Assembly (NCBI GenBank): GCA_902775565.1
Contig: CACYMP010000013.1
Location: 1-64,000 of the forward strand
Reading direction: 5' to 3'
Length of the DNA stretch: 64,000 nucleotides
Source of the DNA: Oscillospiraceae bacterium
Lineage (GTDB): Bacteria > Bacillota > Clostridia > Saccharofermentanales > Saccharofermentanaceae
Shown: piece by piece, positions 28,556 to 38,099 of the stretch
Layout of the letters: each line of letters begins with the position of its first letter
Position numbering within the stretch: the first letter of the stretch is position 1
The notes under the pieces: generated by a model
What the model was told of the DNA's origin: nothing
Database searches by the model: none
What the model saw: only the letters and a program-made list of their open reading frames with translations
Position numbers and translations under genes: made by a program

Positions 28556-29027
28556 GAATGCCAGACAGGAGCTTATCTTAAGGCTCATCCGCGAAAAAGA
28601 CATTTCCACACAGGAAGACCTGACAAGGCTCGTCCGCGAGGCAGGCTTTGAAGCTACTCAGGCGACCTGTTCAAGAGATATAAAAGAACTCGGGATAATA
28701 AAGATAACCCTTCCCAATAAATCGACTAAATACGCCGTTCTGGACAGGACGGGTGACGTGGCGCCCGGCAGGCTGCTCGCGGTATTCTCCAACAGCCTTG
28801 TTTCTGTTCAGGCAGCTATGAATATCCTTGTGATCAAGACACTTCCCGGTATGGCTCAGGCTGCAGCATCCGCACTCGATTCCATGCATCTTCAGGATGT
28901 GGTGGGAACCATAGCGGGCGATGATACGGTTTTCTGCGCGGCAAGCGGAATAGATGAAGCAAAGGCTCTCGTAATGACGATCTCCGACATGATGGATCGC
29001 GGAGCATCTTCAGACGGGACGGTGTGA
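28542..29027 (+). CDS. argR: Arginine repressor ArgR/AhrC
   Basis: 161 residues. In Bacillota it controls arginine synthesis and catabolism and may act as recombination cofactor. The N-terminal winged helix (KNARQELILRLIREKDISTQ, then ATCSRDIKELGIIK) is followed by the arginine-binding hexamerisation domain with VIKTLPGMAQAAASALD and GTIAGDDTVF. ATG 28542 is within the end of nadK and translation is probably coupled. Confidence 0.94.
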   Translation: MKTGKNARQELILRLIREKDISTQEDLTRLVREAGFEATQATCSRDIKELGIIKITLPNKSTKYAVLDRTGDVAPGRLLAVFSNSLVSVQAAMNILVIKTLPGMAQAAASALDSMHLQDVVGTIAGDDTVFCAASGIDEAKALVMTISDMMDRGASSDGTV

Positions 29028-29030
29028 CAG

Positions 29031-30737
29031 ATGCTTCTACGCCTTGAGATAAGGGATTTCGCCGTAATCTCAAATATCGTTTTCGAACCTTCTTACGGAC
29101 TCAACTGCATCAGCGGTGAGACCGGCGCAGGTAAGAGCCTCATTGTTGATGCCATAAGCCTGATCCTTGGCGCAAAGGCATCGAAGACTCTTGTCAGGTC
29201 CGGTTCTTCTTCGTGCTTTGTTGAGTCATGCTTTGACATGACCGATCTCAAGAACAGGAAAGATCTTGATAAGATGCTTGAAGAACAGGGAATCACCTGT
29301 GAAGAAGACATGCTCATGATCTCGCGTCAGATCTACGTCAACGGCAAGAGCATGGCCAGGATCAACGGAGTAGGAGTCACACTCCAGCTGCTCAAGGAAG
29401 TTGCATCTTTCCTGGTCGATATTCACGGACAGCACGATACCCAGGCTATCTTCGATGAGAAGAGCCACTGCGGATACTTAGACAGTTACGGCGGCGAAAA
29501 GATCGCAGCGCTTCATGCAAAATATACCGAATATCTTGAGGAATATAAGCAGATAGTTACGCGCATTAAGGGCATATCGTCTTCGCCCGATTATTTGGAC
29601 AGAAGAAGGGAGTACCTCGAATTCGTCGTAAAGGAGATAGGTGATGCCGCCTTCAAGGACGGTGAGGAAGAAGAACTCATCGAGACCAGAAAGAAACTTC
29701 AGCAGAACGAATCGACGGCATCTGCGCTCTCAGAAGTCCTTTCAGTGCTCGAAGGTTCTGACGGCAATGACGGCAGTTCTTCACACGGAGCTGCATCCGA
29801 TACCGCTTTCGCCGCAAGGGAACTTGCAAAGGTCGCTTCGCATGATTCTTCATATACGAGTCTTTCGGCCCGCGCAAATGCCATTTCTCTTGACCTTGAG
29901 GCTCTTGCCGCAGATATTGTAAAGATCCTCGATGAAATGAACTACGATCCCGAGCTCCGCGGAAAGACTGAGGAGAGGATCGGGCTTTTGTACGATCTCA
30001 AGAGCAAGTACGGTAAAGATATTGCCGAGATCAATGAGTTTGGTGCAAAGGCATCTTCAGAGCTGTCTGAGATAGATGCCAATAAAGACCTTCTTTCCGA
30101 ACTCAAGACGAAGAGATCCTCTGTTGAGAAAAAGCTTCTGTCCTGTGCCGAGGAACTCTCCGAAGCGCGCAAGAGTGCGGGTAAAAAGCTTTCCTCATCG
30201 ATAGTAAAAGAACTTGCCGATCTTGAGATGCCTAACGCGGTATTTGAGGTTGAATTCACCAGACGCGAGAAGAACAGGTTCTTCTCGTCTTCGGGTATAG
30301 ATGATATAGCATTCAGATTCAGCGCAAATCCCGGCCAGGAGCCCAGAGCGCTGTCTGCCATAGTATCCGGAGGTGAAGCTTCAAGGATAATGCTCGCTAT
30401 CAAGAATGTGTTGAGCAGAAGCGATAATACGCCTACCCTTATCTTTGATGAGATCGATACCGGTGTTTCAGGAAAAGCTTCTGCCGCCATCGCGAAGAAG
30501 CTCAAGTCTATTGCGGAGGGCCATCAGGTGCTCTGCGTAACCCATACGGCACAGATCGCCGCGGCGGCTGACTGCAATTTCCTGCTTACGAAGCGTGTTG
30601 TATCCGGAAATACCCTGACCGAGTGCGAGCTTCTCGATAACGATTCACGCGTAAACGAAGTATCAAGACTGCTTTCGGGCGGGAACGGAGAGTCTTCGGT
30701 CAATCTTGCGAAAGACCTTATCAGATCTTTCCTGTAA
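29031..30737 (+). CDS. recN: DNA repair protein RecN
   Basis: 568 residues. This SMC-like ATPase gathers broken DNA ends. Walker A is GETGAGKS (29-36). A long coiled-coil middle (about 150-370) carries low-complexity insertions such as EGSDGNDGSSSHG. The signature LSAIVSGGEASRIMLAI and Walker B TLIFDEIDTGVSG close the ATPase head, with a final D-loop and VTHTAQIA. It starts three bases after argR, a conserved order. Its last 17 bases overlap the converging pseudouridine synthase gene. Confidence 0.95.
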   Translation: MLLRLEIRDFAVISNIVFEPSYGLNCISGETGAGKSLIVDAISLILGAKASKTLVRSGSSSCFVESCFDMTDLKNRKDLDKMLEEQGITCEEDMLMISRQIYVNGKSMARINGVGVTLQLLKEVASFLVDIHGQHDTQAIFDEKSHCGYLDSYGGEKIAALHAKYTEYLEEYKQIVTRIKGISSSPDYLDRRREYLEFVVKEIGDAAFKDGEEEELIETRKKLQQNESTASALSEVLSVLEGSDGNDGSSSHGAASDTAFAARELAKVASHDSSYTSLSARANAISLDLEALAADIVKILDEMNYDPELRGKTEERIGLLYDLKSKYGKDIAEINEFGAKASSELSEIDANKDLLSELKTKRSSVEKKLLSCAEELSEARKSAGKKLSSSIVKELADLEMPNAVFEVEFTRREKNRFFSSSGIDDIAFRFSANPGQEPRALSAIVSGGEASRIMLAIKNVLSRSDNTPTLIFDEIDTGVSGKASAAIAKKLKSIAEGHQVLCVTHTAQIAAAADCNFLLTKRVVSGNTLTECELLDNDSRVNEVSRLLSGGNGESSVNLAKDLIRSFL

Positions 30738-31623
30738 CCCTTAAGATATCTGGCGGCAGGGGGCTTTCGAACTCTCTGAGTATATTATTCTCCAAAGGAT
30801 CGTTGAACTTCAGGCTGTATGCATGAAGCGCCACGCGTCCTGCGAGCTTGTCCAGTTCCATGGATTCAGGGAATCTGTCGGAGGGATTGTCGACCGAATT
30901 GGGACCGTAAAGACCGTCACCCACAAGCGGATGACCCATGTATAAGGAGTGCACGCGGATCTGATGGCATCTGCCTGTCTCGAGTTTATATTCGACTAAG
31001 GAGATATCCTTATCAGGATAGTATTCAAGGACTGTATAGTGAGTAACGGATTCGCGTCCCGTGCCGTCCGTTACGCAGTCCCTGATCATGACGGAACCGG
31101 GTCTTCTCGCGATCGGAACATCTATGGTGCCTTTATCCTTTTCCCATTTGCCGTAAGTTAAAGCCTTGTATCTCTTGGAAATGTCTGCATGAGCAGAGAG
31201 GGTGTTGTGGGTATAGCCGTCCTTTGCGATTATTATCAGACCGGATGTCTCGCGGTCAAGGCGCATTACAGGGTGAAGTGGACGGTCAGACAGATGGGTC
31301 AGGAGCGAATCGTCCAGATGGCCGTGCCCGGGATGGGTAACCATACCGGAGGGCTTGTCGACAACCGCATAAGACCCGTTTTCGAAAAGTACAGGTATCT
31401 CCGGAAGGCGGTTTAGGGGATAAGAATTGTCCTCATATTCGAAATATAGGCGGTCGCCTTCTTTGACCGTATCGATGACGCGGGCGTGAACACCGTTCAG
31501 ATCGACTGTTCCGTACAGCTTGAGCTTTTTGATCATAGTACCGCTCATCTTGAATTTTCGGGCCAAAATGGCCCTTATTTCGCAGTTTTCGTATTGTTTT
31601 TCGGTCAAATACTCTATTTTCAT
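30721..31623 (-). CDS. RluA-family RNA pseudouridine synthase
   Basis: 300 residues. It converts uridine to pseudouridine in rRNA or tRNA. An N-terminal S4-like region (KKLKLYGTVDLNGVHA) precedes the catalytic domain with VVDKPSGMVTHPG and PVMRLDRETSGL, where the aspartate is the catalytic residue, and later LETGRCHQIRVH. The target (RluD-like or RluC-like) cannot be told from sequence. ATG 31623 is followed by the proper N-terminus; the frame stays open back to 32100 but that part lies antisense to rny. The converging overlap with recN has no terminator. Confidence 0.9.
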   Translation of the reverse strand: MKIEYLTEKQYENCEIRAILARKFKMSGTMIKKLKLYGTVDLNGVHARVIDTVKEGDRLYFEYEDNSYPLNRLPEIPVLFENGSYAVVDKPSGMVTHPGHGHLDDSLLTHLSDRPLHPVMRLDRETSGLIIIAKDGYTHNTLSAHADISKRYKALTYGKWEKDKGTIDVPIARRPGSVMIRDCVTDGTGRESVTHYTVLEYYPDKDISLVEYKLETGRCHQIRVHSLYMGHPLVGDGLYGPNSVDNPSDRFPESMELDKLAGRVALHAYSLKFNDPLENNILREFESPLPPDILRVTGKI

Positions 31624-31642
31624 AACTATATTGTAACAAATG

Positions 31643-31671
31643 TTGACACAAGGATATTTTATTTCTAAAAT
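31643..31671 (+). promoter_or_regulatory. rny promoter
   Basis: TTGACA (31643-31648) and TAAAAT (31666-31671) at 17-base spacing, the most canonical promoter in the window, with a 65-base leader. Confidence 0.85.
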
Positions 31672-31741
31672 ATTTGATGGCTTGTCAGAGCCATATAAAC
31701 GTTCTTTGACAACTAAATATATTTTGGAGGTGAGTACCAAC

Positions 31742-33319
31742 GTGCCACAACAAGGTTTTGGTTTAATTGTTGTGATAATCGTGGGCGTTGTCAGTCTCAT
31801 CCTGGGTATAGTAATATCCGCTTTGTTCTTTATGTCAGGTATATCCAAATCACAGAAGAAACTTGCGGAAGATATAGCGAAGTCCAAAGAAGATCTGGAC
31901 GCACAAACAGCTAATGCCAGGAAAGAGGCAGAGAATAACAAACGCGATTTGCTTTTGCAGGCGAAGGAAGAAGTCTCAAGGGTACGTTCCGAACTGGAGC
32001 GTGAAGCCAAGGACATCAAGCAGGAACTTGCAAAAGAACGCAACAGACTTGAGCAGAGAGAAGAAAATATCATCCGCTTGGAGCAGGGTTGTGAACGCAA
32101 GCAGGAGGAGATCGAGAAGAGGCAGCAGAATGTCGCTGAACTCGAAGCCCGCGCTAAAGACTACGAATCACGTAAGAAAGTGGAACTTGAGAATGTTTCC
32201 GGTCTTACGGTAGCCGAAGCAAAGAACCTCGTGCTTGAAGAAGCAAAGCGTGAATATACGCATGATATGGCAGTAATGCTCAAGCAAATGGAAGAGAAAA
32301 CGAAGCAGAATGCTGACAAGGTAGCAAAAGACATCATCGTCAATGCGATCCAGCGTTACGCATCCGACTACGTTTCAGAGGTAACGGTATCGGTTGTAAA
32401 TCTCCCTAACGATGAGATGAAGGGAAGAATCATCGGTCGTGAAGGACGTAACATCCGTGCCATTGAGACCATAACAGGAGTCGACCTTATTATTGACGAT
32501 ACTCCCGAAGCCATCGTATTGTCTTCTTTCGATCCTATCAGAAGAGAGATCGCAAGACTGACGATTGAGAAGCTTGTCGCTGACGGAAGAATCCATCCCG
32601 CAAGGATAGAGGAAATGTCCAACAAAGCCAAGAAAGAACTCAATCAGACGATCAAGGCAGAGGGTGAGAAGGCTTCCTTCGATACAGGCGTTATGAATCT
32701 TCATCCGGAGATCATTAAGCTTTTGGGAAGACTTCACTACAGAACATCATACGGACAAAATGTACTTCAGCATTCGATTGAAGTATCTTGGATTGCTTCT
32801 ATGATGGCCGATGAATTGGGTCTGGACAGCAATCTGGCAAAGAGGGCAGGATTACTCCACGATATTGGTAAGTCAGTTGACTTCGAGCAGGAAGGAACAC
32901 ACGTTCAGCTCGGTGTTGAGATTGCCAAGAAGTACCATGAGAATCCTGATGTCATCAACTGCATTGAAGCACACCACGGCGATGTTGAGCCGACATGTGC
33001 TGAAGCAGTGCTTGTAGCCGCAGCAGATGCGATTTCAGCTGCTCGTCCTGGAGCGAGGAGAGAGAATCTCGAGACTTATATCAAGAGGATCGAGAAACTC
33101 GAAGAGATCGCCACAAGCTTTGAGGGTGTTGAGAAGAGCTTTGCGATTCAGGCCGGCCGTGAGATCCGAGTTATCGTTTCTCCCGATAAGGTTTCTGATG
33201 ATGAGATGGCGCTTAAAGCTCATGAGATCTGCAAGAAGATCGAAGATGAGCTCGATTATCCCGGCCAGATAAAGGTCAATGTAATACGTGAAATTCGCGC
33301 GACAGACATTGCAAAATAA
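31742..33319 (+). CDS. rny: Ribonuclease Y
   Basis: 525 residues. The membrane-anchored endoribonuclease starts bulk mRNA decay in Bacillota. One N-terminal transmembrane helix ([18 protein letters not shown]) leads to a coiled coil (about 40-190), a KH domain ([19 protein letters not shown]) and an HD domain with the [13 protein letters not shown] metal site. The GTG at 31742 matches the usual short N-terminal segment before the helix, with GGAGG 11 bases upstream. It has its own strong promoter and terminator. Confidence 0.94.
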   Translation: MPQQGFGLIVVIIVGVVSLILGIVISALFFMSGISKSQKKLAEDIAKSKEDLDAQTANARKEAENNKRDLLLQAKEEVSRVRSELEREAKDIKQELAKERNRLEQREENIIRLEQGCERKQEEIEKRQQNVAELEARAKDYESRKKVELENVSGLTVAEAKNLVLEEAKREYTHDMAVMLKQMEEKTKQNADKVAKDIIVNAIQRYASDYVSEVTVSVVNLPNDEMKGRIIGREGRNIRAIETITGVDLIIDDTPEAIVLSSFDPIRREIARLTIEKLVADGRIHPARIEEMSNKAKKELNQTIKAEGEKASFDTGVMNLHPEIIKLLGRLHYRTSYGQNVLQHSIEVSWIASMMADELGLDSNLAKRAGLLHDIGKSVDFEQEGTHVQLGVEIAKKYHENPDVINCIEAHHGDVEPTCAEAVLVAAADAISAARPGARRENLETYIKRIEKLEEIATSFEGVEKSFAIQAGREIRVIVSPDKVSDDEMALKAHEICKKIEDELDYPGQIKVNVIREIRATDIAK

Positions 33320-33387
33320 TATAAATGCAATAGCGTTTTGATATATATTTTGAAACAACAGCGTGGGAATTCACTTATCCAAAGAAC

Positions 33388-33423
33388 AAAAAAGGACCAT
33401 ACGATCGTATGGCCCTTTTTTAT
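33388..33423 (+). terminator. Intrinsic terminator of rny
   Basis: AAAGGACCATACGA and TCGTATGGCCCTTT pair around a tight centre, followed by T-rich sequence. It may also serve the converging nitroreductase gene. Confidence 0.85.
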
Positions 33424-33436
33424 TGGTTTTTGCAGT

Positions 33437-34108
33437 TTATTCGTAGATGAAGTTCTCTCTTCCGGCGCCTACTTCGAAATGGTATTTGATGATGCCCAGA
33501 TCAAGTCCCGAGTACATGCCTTTTGCGTATGTGATCTTAACCTTGTTCTCGTGACCTTCGATCTTGAAAGCCTGACGGTTCAGCGCGGTGGGAGCAAGAA
33601 GTGCGCTTCCTACGCCTCTGATGAACCAGAACGGGGGAGTAGAGCCTATATACTTTGATACATCATCGATGCTCTTGGATTTGTGAGCTACGCCCGGGTT
33701 CTCGCCATAGCCGATGATGATTATTCCCTTGATAAGATTGCTTCCGGGAATACCGCCGTTCTCTCTTGCTTTGCCTTTGTTAAAGGTTCCGCTGACCCAC
33801 CAGGTGTTGAGTCCTAATGTCTGTGCGAAGAGCATCAGATCGGCTCCGCCGTAGCCGAGCTTTTCTTCGAGGTCGGGTTCATTCTTCCCGGAAAGGACGA
33901 TGTAGTTGTTGACGTTCTTGGTAATGCCTATCCTGACGGCAGCATTCAGAGCGCTGGAATCGTTGGTTACAAGCGACATGAATACATCAAGCCCTTCGTT
34001 GAGAGCTTTGATCCTTTCATTCAGCTGCTTTGCGACATCAGCGGGTATAGGTGTCTTTTTGTAAACTCTAACCGTGTGTCTTTCTCTGATAGCTTCATCA
34101 ATGGTCAT
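33437..34108 (-). CDS. Nitroreductase-family flavoprotein
   Basis: 223 residues. It resembles the TM1586 subgroup of FMN nitroreductases: an opening MTIDEAIRERHTVRVY with the phosphate-binding arginines, a central GYGGADLMLFAQTLGLNTWWV, then IIIGYGEN and a closing core. Substrate is unknown; such enzymes use NAD(P)H to reduce nitro groups or quinones. ATG 34108 is preferred because GGAGG lies 11 bases ahead; an ATG six codons earlier would include that site. Confidence 0.78.
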   Translation of the reverse strand: MTIDEAIRERHTVRVYKKTPIPADVAKQLNERIKALNEGLDVFMSLVTNDSSALNAAVRIGITKNVNNYIVLSGKNEPDLEEKLGYGGADLMLFAQTLGLNTWWVSGTFNKGKARENGGIPGSNLIKGIIIIGYGENPGVAHKSKSIDDVSKYIGSTPPFWFIRGVGSALLAPTALNRQAFKIEGHENKVKITYAKGMYSGLDLGIIKYHFEVGAGRENFIYE

Positions 34109-34242
34109 GCAACAACGGTCCTCCATAAAGCGTATTTCGATTATAACAAGGTTTATTTCGGCTCTCTATAATTTATTGATAGAAAAATATTAAAAATCTG
34201 AAAGTGAAAAGTTTATTCAAGTATTTTGCTCTGTTTCTTATG

Positions 34243-34251
34243 TGATACAAT
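34243..34251 (+). promoter_or_regulatory. Extended -10 promoter of mntP
   Basis: TGATACAAT lies 43 bases before the TTG start. No manganese (yybP-ykoY) riboswitch fold fits in this short leader. Confidence 0.5.
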
Positions 34252-34293
34252 GCGGTAGTAATTTGAAGCGACACTCATAACAGGAGCATCATC

Positions 34294-34923
34294 TTGAATA
34301 CAGACGCCGGAACAGTCATTGGAATACCTTTGATCATAAATTCGCTTTTGCTCGGTGCAGGACTCGCAATGGATGCGTTCTCAGTCTCGATAGCCAACGG
34401 GCTTGAAGAACCTTCTATGCGCAAGAGAAGGATATGTGCCATAGCCGGCGTGTACGCCTTGTTCCAGTTCGCAATGCCGCTTATCGGATGGTTTTTCGTT
34501 CATTCGCTCGCCCTCGCATTCCGTGCTTTCCAACCGTTTATCCCTTGGATAGCACTTATTCTTCTTTCAGTTATCGGAGCCAAGATGATCTGGGAGGGAC
34601 TTGCAAAAAAGACTCACGGGGATCAGGAGACTGCTCAAAACAGCAAGCCGTCATCAGGAAAGATCACGCTGGGAGTTTTGCTCGTACAGGGTGTCGCGAC
34701 ATCTATTGATGCTCTTTCGGTCGGTTTCACGATAGCGGATTATACAGTATTGTCTGCGATCGTATCTTCACTTATCATCGGCATCGTTACGTTCCTTATA
34801 TGTATCGCGGGCCTGGTCTTCGGGAAGAAACTGGGCGAAAAGTTCTCTGATAAAGCTACTGTTATCGGCGGCTTTATACTTATCGGCATCGGAATTGAAA
34901 TCTTCATAAAAAGTTTTTTATAA
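34294..34923 (+). CDS. mntP: MntP-family manganese efflux pump
   Basis: 209 residues in six hydrophobic helices. The two family motifs with membrane aspartates are present: LGAGLAMDAFSVSIANGL and GVATSIDALSVGFTI. The protein should export Mn(II) across the membrane. The start is a TTG with AGGAG six bases upstream. A charged loop of about 30 residues (KKTHGDQETAQNSKPSSG) separates the two halves. Confidence 0.88.
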   Translation: MNTDAGTVIGIPLIINSLLLGAGLAMDAFSVSIANGLEEPSMRKRRICAIAGVYALFQFAMPLIGWFFVHSLALAFRAFQPFIPWIALILLSVIGAKMIWEGLAKKTHGDQETAQNSKPSSGKITLGVLLVQGVATSIDALSVGFTIADYTVLSAIVSSLIIGIVTFLICIAGLVFGKKLGEKFSDKATVIGGFILIGIGIEIFIKSFL

Positions 34924-34959
34924 ATAAATAGATATTTTGTAATTTTAATAAGCTCTGAG

Positions 34960-34968
34960 TGCTACAAT
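34960..34968 (+). promoter_or_regulatory. Extended -10 promoter of the propeller/HD-GYP gene
   Basis: TGCTACAAT lies 45 bases before the ATG. A TTGTAA at 34937 is too far (20 bases) to be a good -35. Confidence 0.45.
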
Positions 34969-35012
34969 TGAAGAGTATGATTTGGTAAACAAGATGTTGT
35001 TGCACCGGGTAT

Positions 35013-38000
35013 ATGGACAGAAAGCTATTTAAAAAGTCTGTTTTGCAGATAAGCGTATTCATTCTTTGCCTTTTCCTGACGGCGTCGGTTTTCCATGCAA
35101 GTTACCCGGCTTTTGCTGACGGCGATGAGAATTCCACAGAAGTTAAAGTAGACCCCGTCCATTCCAATGACGGTTATTCCGCTGTTCTTTACGACAATAA
35201 GAGCGGTCTGCCGACATCTGAAGCCAATGCGATCGTTCAGACGGAAGAAGGCTTTATCTGGATCGGCAGCTACAGCGGTCTTATCAGATATGACGGCAAT
35301 ACTTTCCAGAGCTTGAGTACAGACGCAGGCATCTCGAGTGTTGTCAGTCTTTTTGTTGATTCATCCAACAGACTCTGGATCGGTACCAATGACAGCGGTG
35401 CAGCCGTTATGGAAAAGGGACAGTTCAGAAAATACGGCAGAAAAGAAGGTCTCGGTTCTCTGTCCGTAAGGACCATATGTGAAGATGCCCAGGGCAACAT
35501 TCTTATCGGTACAACCGCCGGCATCTCATACGTTGATAAGAACATGGAACTTCACACGATCGAAGCAGGCCTGATCGATCATGAGTATATCAGGAGTCTT
35601 AAGGCTGGTAAGGACGGTACCGTTTACGGAGTAACGGTCGAAGGAAGCGTGTTTACTATTAATGAACTCAGACTGACCGGTTTCTATAGTGATAAGTCGC
35701 TTCATATCACAGGCGCAAGATCCGTTCTTCCTGACGATGAGAACCCCGGATATCTCTATATCGGAAATTCTGGCAATACGATTTACTACGGAAGCTTTAT
35801 CGGCGGCACGTTCTCGCTTTCGAGAAGATTCCTTACCGGAGATAAACTGTCCGTTAACTCCATAGAGAGATTTAACGGCTTTATGTGGGTCTGTACCGAT
35901 AAGGGTATAGGCTATTTCGATGATTACGATTTCTATCCTGTCAATGATATTCCGATGACCACATCGGTAGAGAACATGATGGCGGATTATAACCACAACC
36001 TCTGGTATGTCTCTTCACAGCAGGGCGTAATGAAGGTCGTTGCCAATCAGTTCACCGATATCTTCAATAAATACGGTATCCCGAGCGGCGTCGTTTATAC
36101 AACCTGCGTATATGATGACTGTCTTTATATCGGAACCAAGAATTCCGGTCTTGTCGTTATCAAGGGCGGAAAGGTTCTTAAACAGCTCCCGGTCAAATAC
36201 GGAGATGAAGATTTCGATCTTATCGGACTGTTTTCCAACAGCAGGATCAGATCCATTGATGTCGACAGCAACGGAACAATCTGGTTCTCAACGTTCGGTG
36301 ATCACGGGCTTGTCGGTTATAAGAACGGCAGGATAAGAAAGATAAGGTCTGCTGAAGGACTGCCTTCAGACAGAGTCAGGCACGTTCTGGAACGCCGTGA
36401 CGGCTCGCTGCTCGTACCGTGTACCGGCGGACTTGCTGTTATTGAAGGCGGCACGGTCACACGCGTCTACGGCGAGGATGACGGAATAACTAATGATGAG
36501 ATCCTTTCTGCGTCCGAAATGGATAACGGCGACATCGTCCTCGGCACTGACGGCGGCGGTATCTTCGTTATCGGCAAGACGGGGGTGAAGTGCATCAACG
36601 TTGATGCGGGACTAAGTTCCGACGTCGTAATGAGGGTCAAGAAAGACCGTACCAGAAACATCATGTGGTTTGTAACCAGCAACTCCATCGGTTATCTGGA
36701 TGCGGATTATCAGATAAAGATCATTGATGCATTCCCATACCTCAATAACTTCGATCTGTATCAGAACAGCAAAGATCAGATGTGGGTTTTGAGCAGCAAC
36801 GGTATCTATGTAGCCAAGACTGATGATATGCTCAGCGGCAAACCGTTCAATTTCCTGTATTACGGAATCTATAACGGCCTGCCCGGAATATCAACATCCA
36901 ACTCCTACAGTGCGCTAACAGAAGACGGATACCTTTATATCGCGTGCACAACGGGTGTTACCAGAATAAATATCGATCACTCTGTAGATACCGTTGACAG
37001 CGTAAAAGCTGCAGTTCCTTTCATTGAAGCCGACGGCGTCATGATCTACCCGAAAGCAGACGGAAGCTTTTCTGTCGGCGCGAACGTAAAGAAGCTGACC
37101 GTTTACAGCTATGTATTTAACTATTCGCTTATCAATCCTGAAGTTACTTATAAGCTTGAAGGCTTTGATAACAATGCGGTTACCGTTTTGAGGAGCAATC
37201 TCCAGCCTGTTGATTACACGAACCTTAAGGGCGGAAGATATTACTTCAACATGAAGATCGTCGATCCTCATAACGGTCAGTCGAATGAGATCAGAGTCCA
37301 GATATTCAAGCAGAAGCATTTCTATGAATACATGTGGTTCAATATCACACTTGCCATTCTGATTGTTGCTCTGGTCTATATAGTCTTAAGGAAATACATA
37401 GACCGAAGGACCGACAAGCTCATAGCAAAGAACAATGAGCAGAAGAAACTCATCAGAGAGGTCGTAGAAGCCTTTGCACGAGTAATCGATATGAAGGACA
37501 AATATACGAGAGGTCACTCTATAAGAGTTGCTCATTATACGGCTATCCTTGCCAAAGAAATGGGATGCGATGAGGATACCGTCGAGAAGTACTACAATAT
37601 CGGACTTCTCCATGATATCGGAAAGATCGGCATCGATGACGGCGTTTTGAACAAACCCGGAAAGCTCAATGACGATGAGTATGCAACGATACAGTCGCAT
37701 TCCGCTCTTGGTTTTGATACGCTCAAGGACATCAGCATCATGCCGGATCTCGCGATCGGCGCAGGCGCACATCATGAGCGTCCTGACGGCAAGGGATATC
37801 CTAACGGACTTAAGGGTGATGAGATCCCTGAGGTTGCCCGTATCATCGCTGTAGCAGATACCTTTGACGCCATGTATTCGAACCGTCCGTACAGGAACAG
37901 GATGCCGTTTGCAAAGGTGCTTAAGATCATTAAAGAGATAAGGGGTACCCAGCTCGATGCGGATGTTGTCGACGCTTTCTTAAGGCTTGTCGATCAGGGA

Positions 38001-38081
38001 ATGTTTAAAGCTCCTGATGATGACAGCTGGCCTGAGAAGGATGACGAAAAGAAAGATGAGAACAAGCCCGGGAAGGAATGA
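35013..38081 (+). CDS. Membrane receptor with two-component-type beta propeller, Y_Y_Y domain and HD-GYP output
   Basis: 1022 residues. A signal peptide (about 1-35) precedes an extracellular run of Reg_prop repeats (GLPTSEANAIVQ, GFIWIGSYSGL, RLWIGTND and so on, about 55-660) forming a propeller, then a Y_Y_Y Ig-like domain (about 690-765). A single transmembrane helix (about 773-795) leads to a cytoplasmic HD-GYP domain with HDIGKIGI (H867, D868) and HHERPDGKGYP, which normally hydrolyses cyclic di-GMP. It is the layout of hybrid two-component sensors with the kinase replaced by a phosphodiesterase, so an outside ligand would control cyclic di-GMP. No strong ribosome site is seen before ATG 35013. 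Confidence 0.88.
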   Translation: MDRKLFKKSVLQISVFILCLFLTASVFHASYPAFADGDENSTEVKVDPVHSNDGYSAVLYDNKSGLPTSEANAIVQTEEGFIWIGSYSGLIRYDGNTFQSLSTDAGISSVVSLFVDSSNRLWIGTNDSGAAVMEKGQFRKYGRKEGLGSLSVRTICEDAQGNILIGTTAGISYVDKNMELHTIEAGLIDHEYIRSLKAGKDGTVYGVTVEGSVFTINELRLTGFYSDKSLHITGARSVLPDDENPGYLYIGNSGNTIYYGSFIGGTFSLSRRFLTGDKLSVNSIERFNGFMWVCTDKGIGYFDDYDFYPVNDIPMTTSVENMMADYNHNLWYVSSQQGVMKVVANQFTDIFNKYGIPSGVVYTTCVYDDCLYIGTKNSGLVVIKGGKVLKQLPVKYGDEDFDLIGLFSNSRIRSIDVDSNGTIWFSTFGDHGLVGYKNGRIRKIRSAEGLPSDRVRHVLERRDGSLLVPCTGGLAVIEGGTVTRVYGEDDGITNDEILSASEMDNGDIVLGTDGGGIFVIGKTGVKCINVDAGLSSDVVMRVKKDRTRNIMWFVTSNSIGYLDADYQIKIIDAFPYLNNFDLYQNSKDQMWVLSSNGIYVAKTDDMLSGKPFNFLYYGIYNGLPGISTSNSYSALTEDGYLYIACTTGVTRINIDHSVDTVDSVKAAVPFIEADGVMIYPKADGSFSVGANVKKLTVYSYVFNYSLINPEVTYKLEGFDNNAVTVLRSNLQPVDYTNLKGGRYYFNMKIVDPHNGQSNEIRVQIFKQKHFYEYMWFNITLAILIVALVYIVLRKYIDRRTDKLIAKNNEQKKLIREVVEAFARVIDMKDKYTRGHSIRVAHYTAILAKEMGCDEDTVEKYYNIGLLHDIGKIGIDDGVLNKPGKLNDDEYATIQSHSALGFDTLKDISIMPDLAIGAGAHHERPDGKGYPNGLKGDEIPEVARIIAVADTFDAMYSNRPYRNRMPFAKVLKIIKEIRGTQLDADVVDAFLRLVDQGMFKAPDDDSWPEKDDEKKDENKPGKE

Positions 38082-38099
38082 TCCCGGGCTCGTTTTTTT
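38065..38099 (+). terminator. Intrinsic terminator overlapping the end of the HD-GYP gene
   Basis: AGCCCGGGA and TCCCGGGCT form a 9-bp stem around eight bases that include the stop codon, followed by CG and seven T. The 5' arm is coding. Confidence 0.88.

Noticed and set aside
31624-32100. Upstream extension of the pseudouridine synthase frame
   Set aside because: It is antisense to rny. The encoded Ser/Leu-rich stretch is typical of a shadow frame, and the real N-terminus starts at ATG 31623.
34127-34293. Manganese (yybP-ykoY) riboswitch ahead of mntP
   Set aside because: The leader after the -10 is only about 40 bases and has no matching fold.
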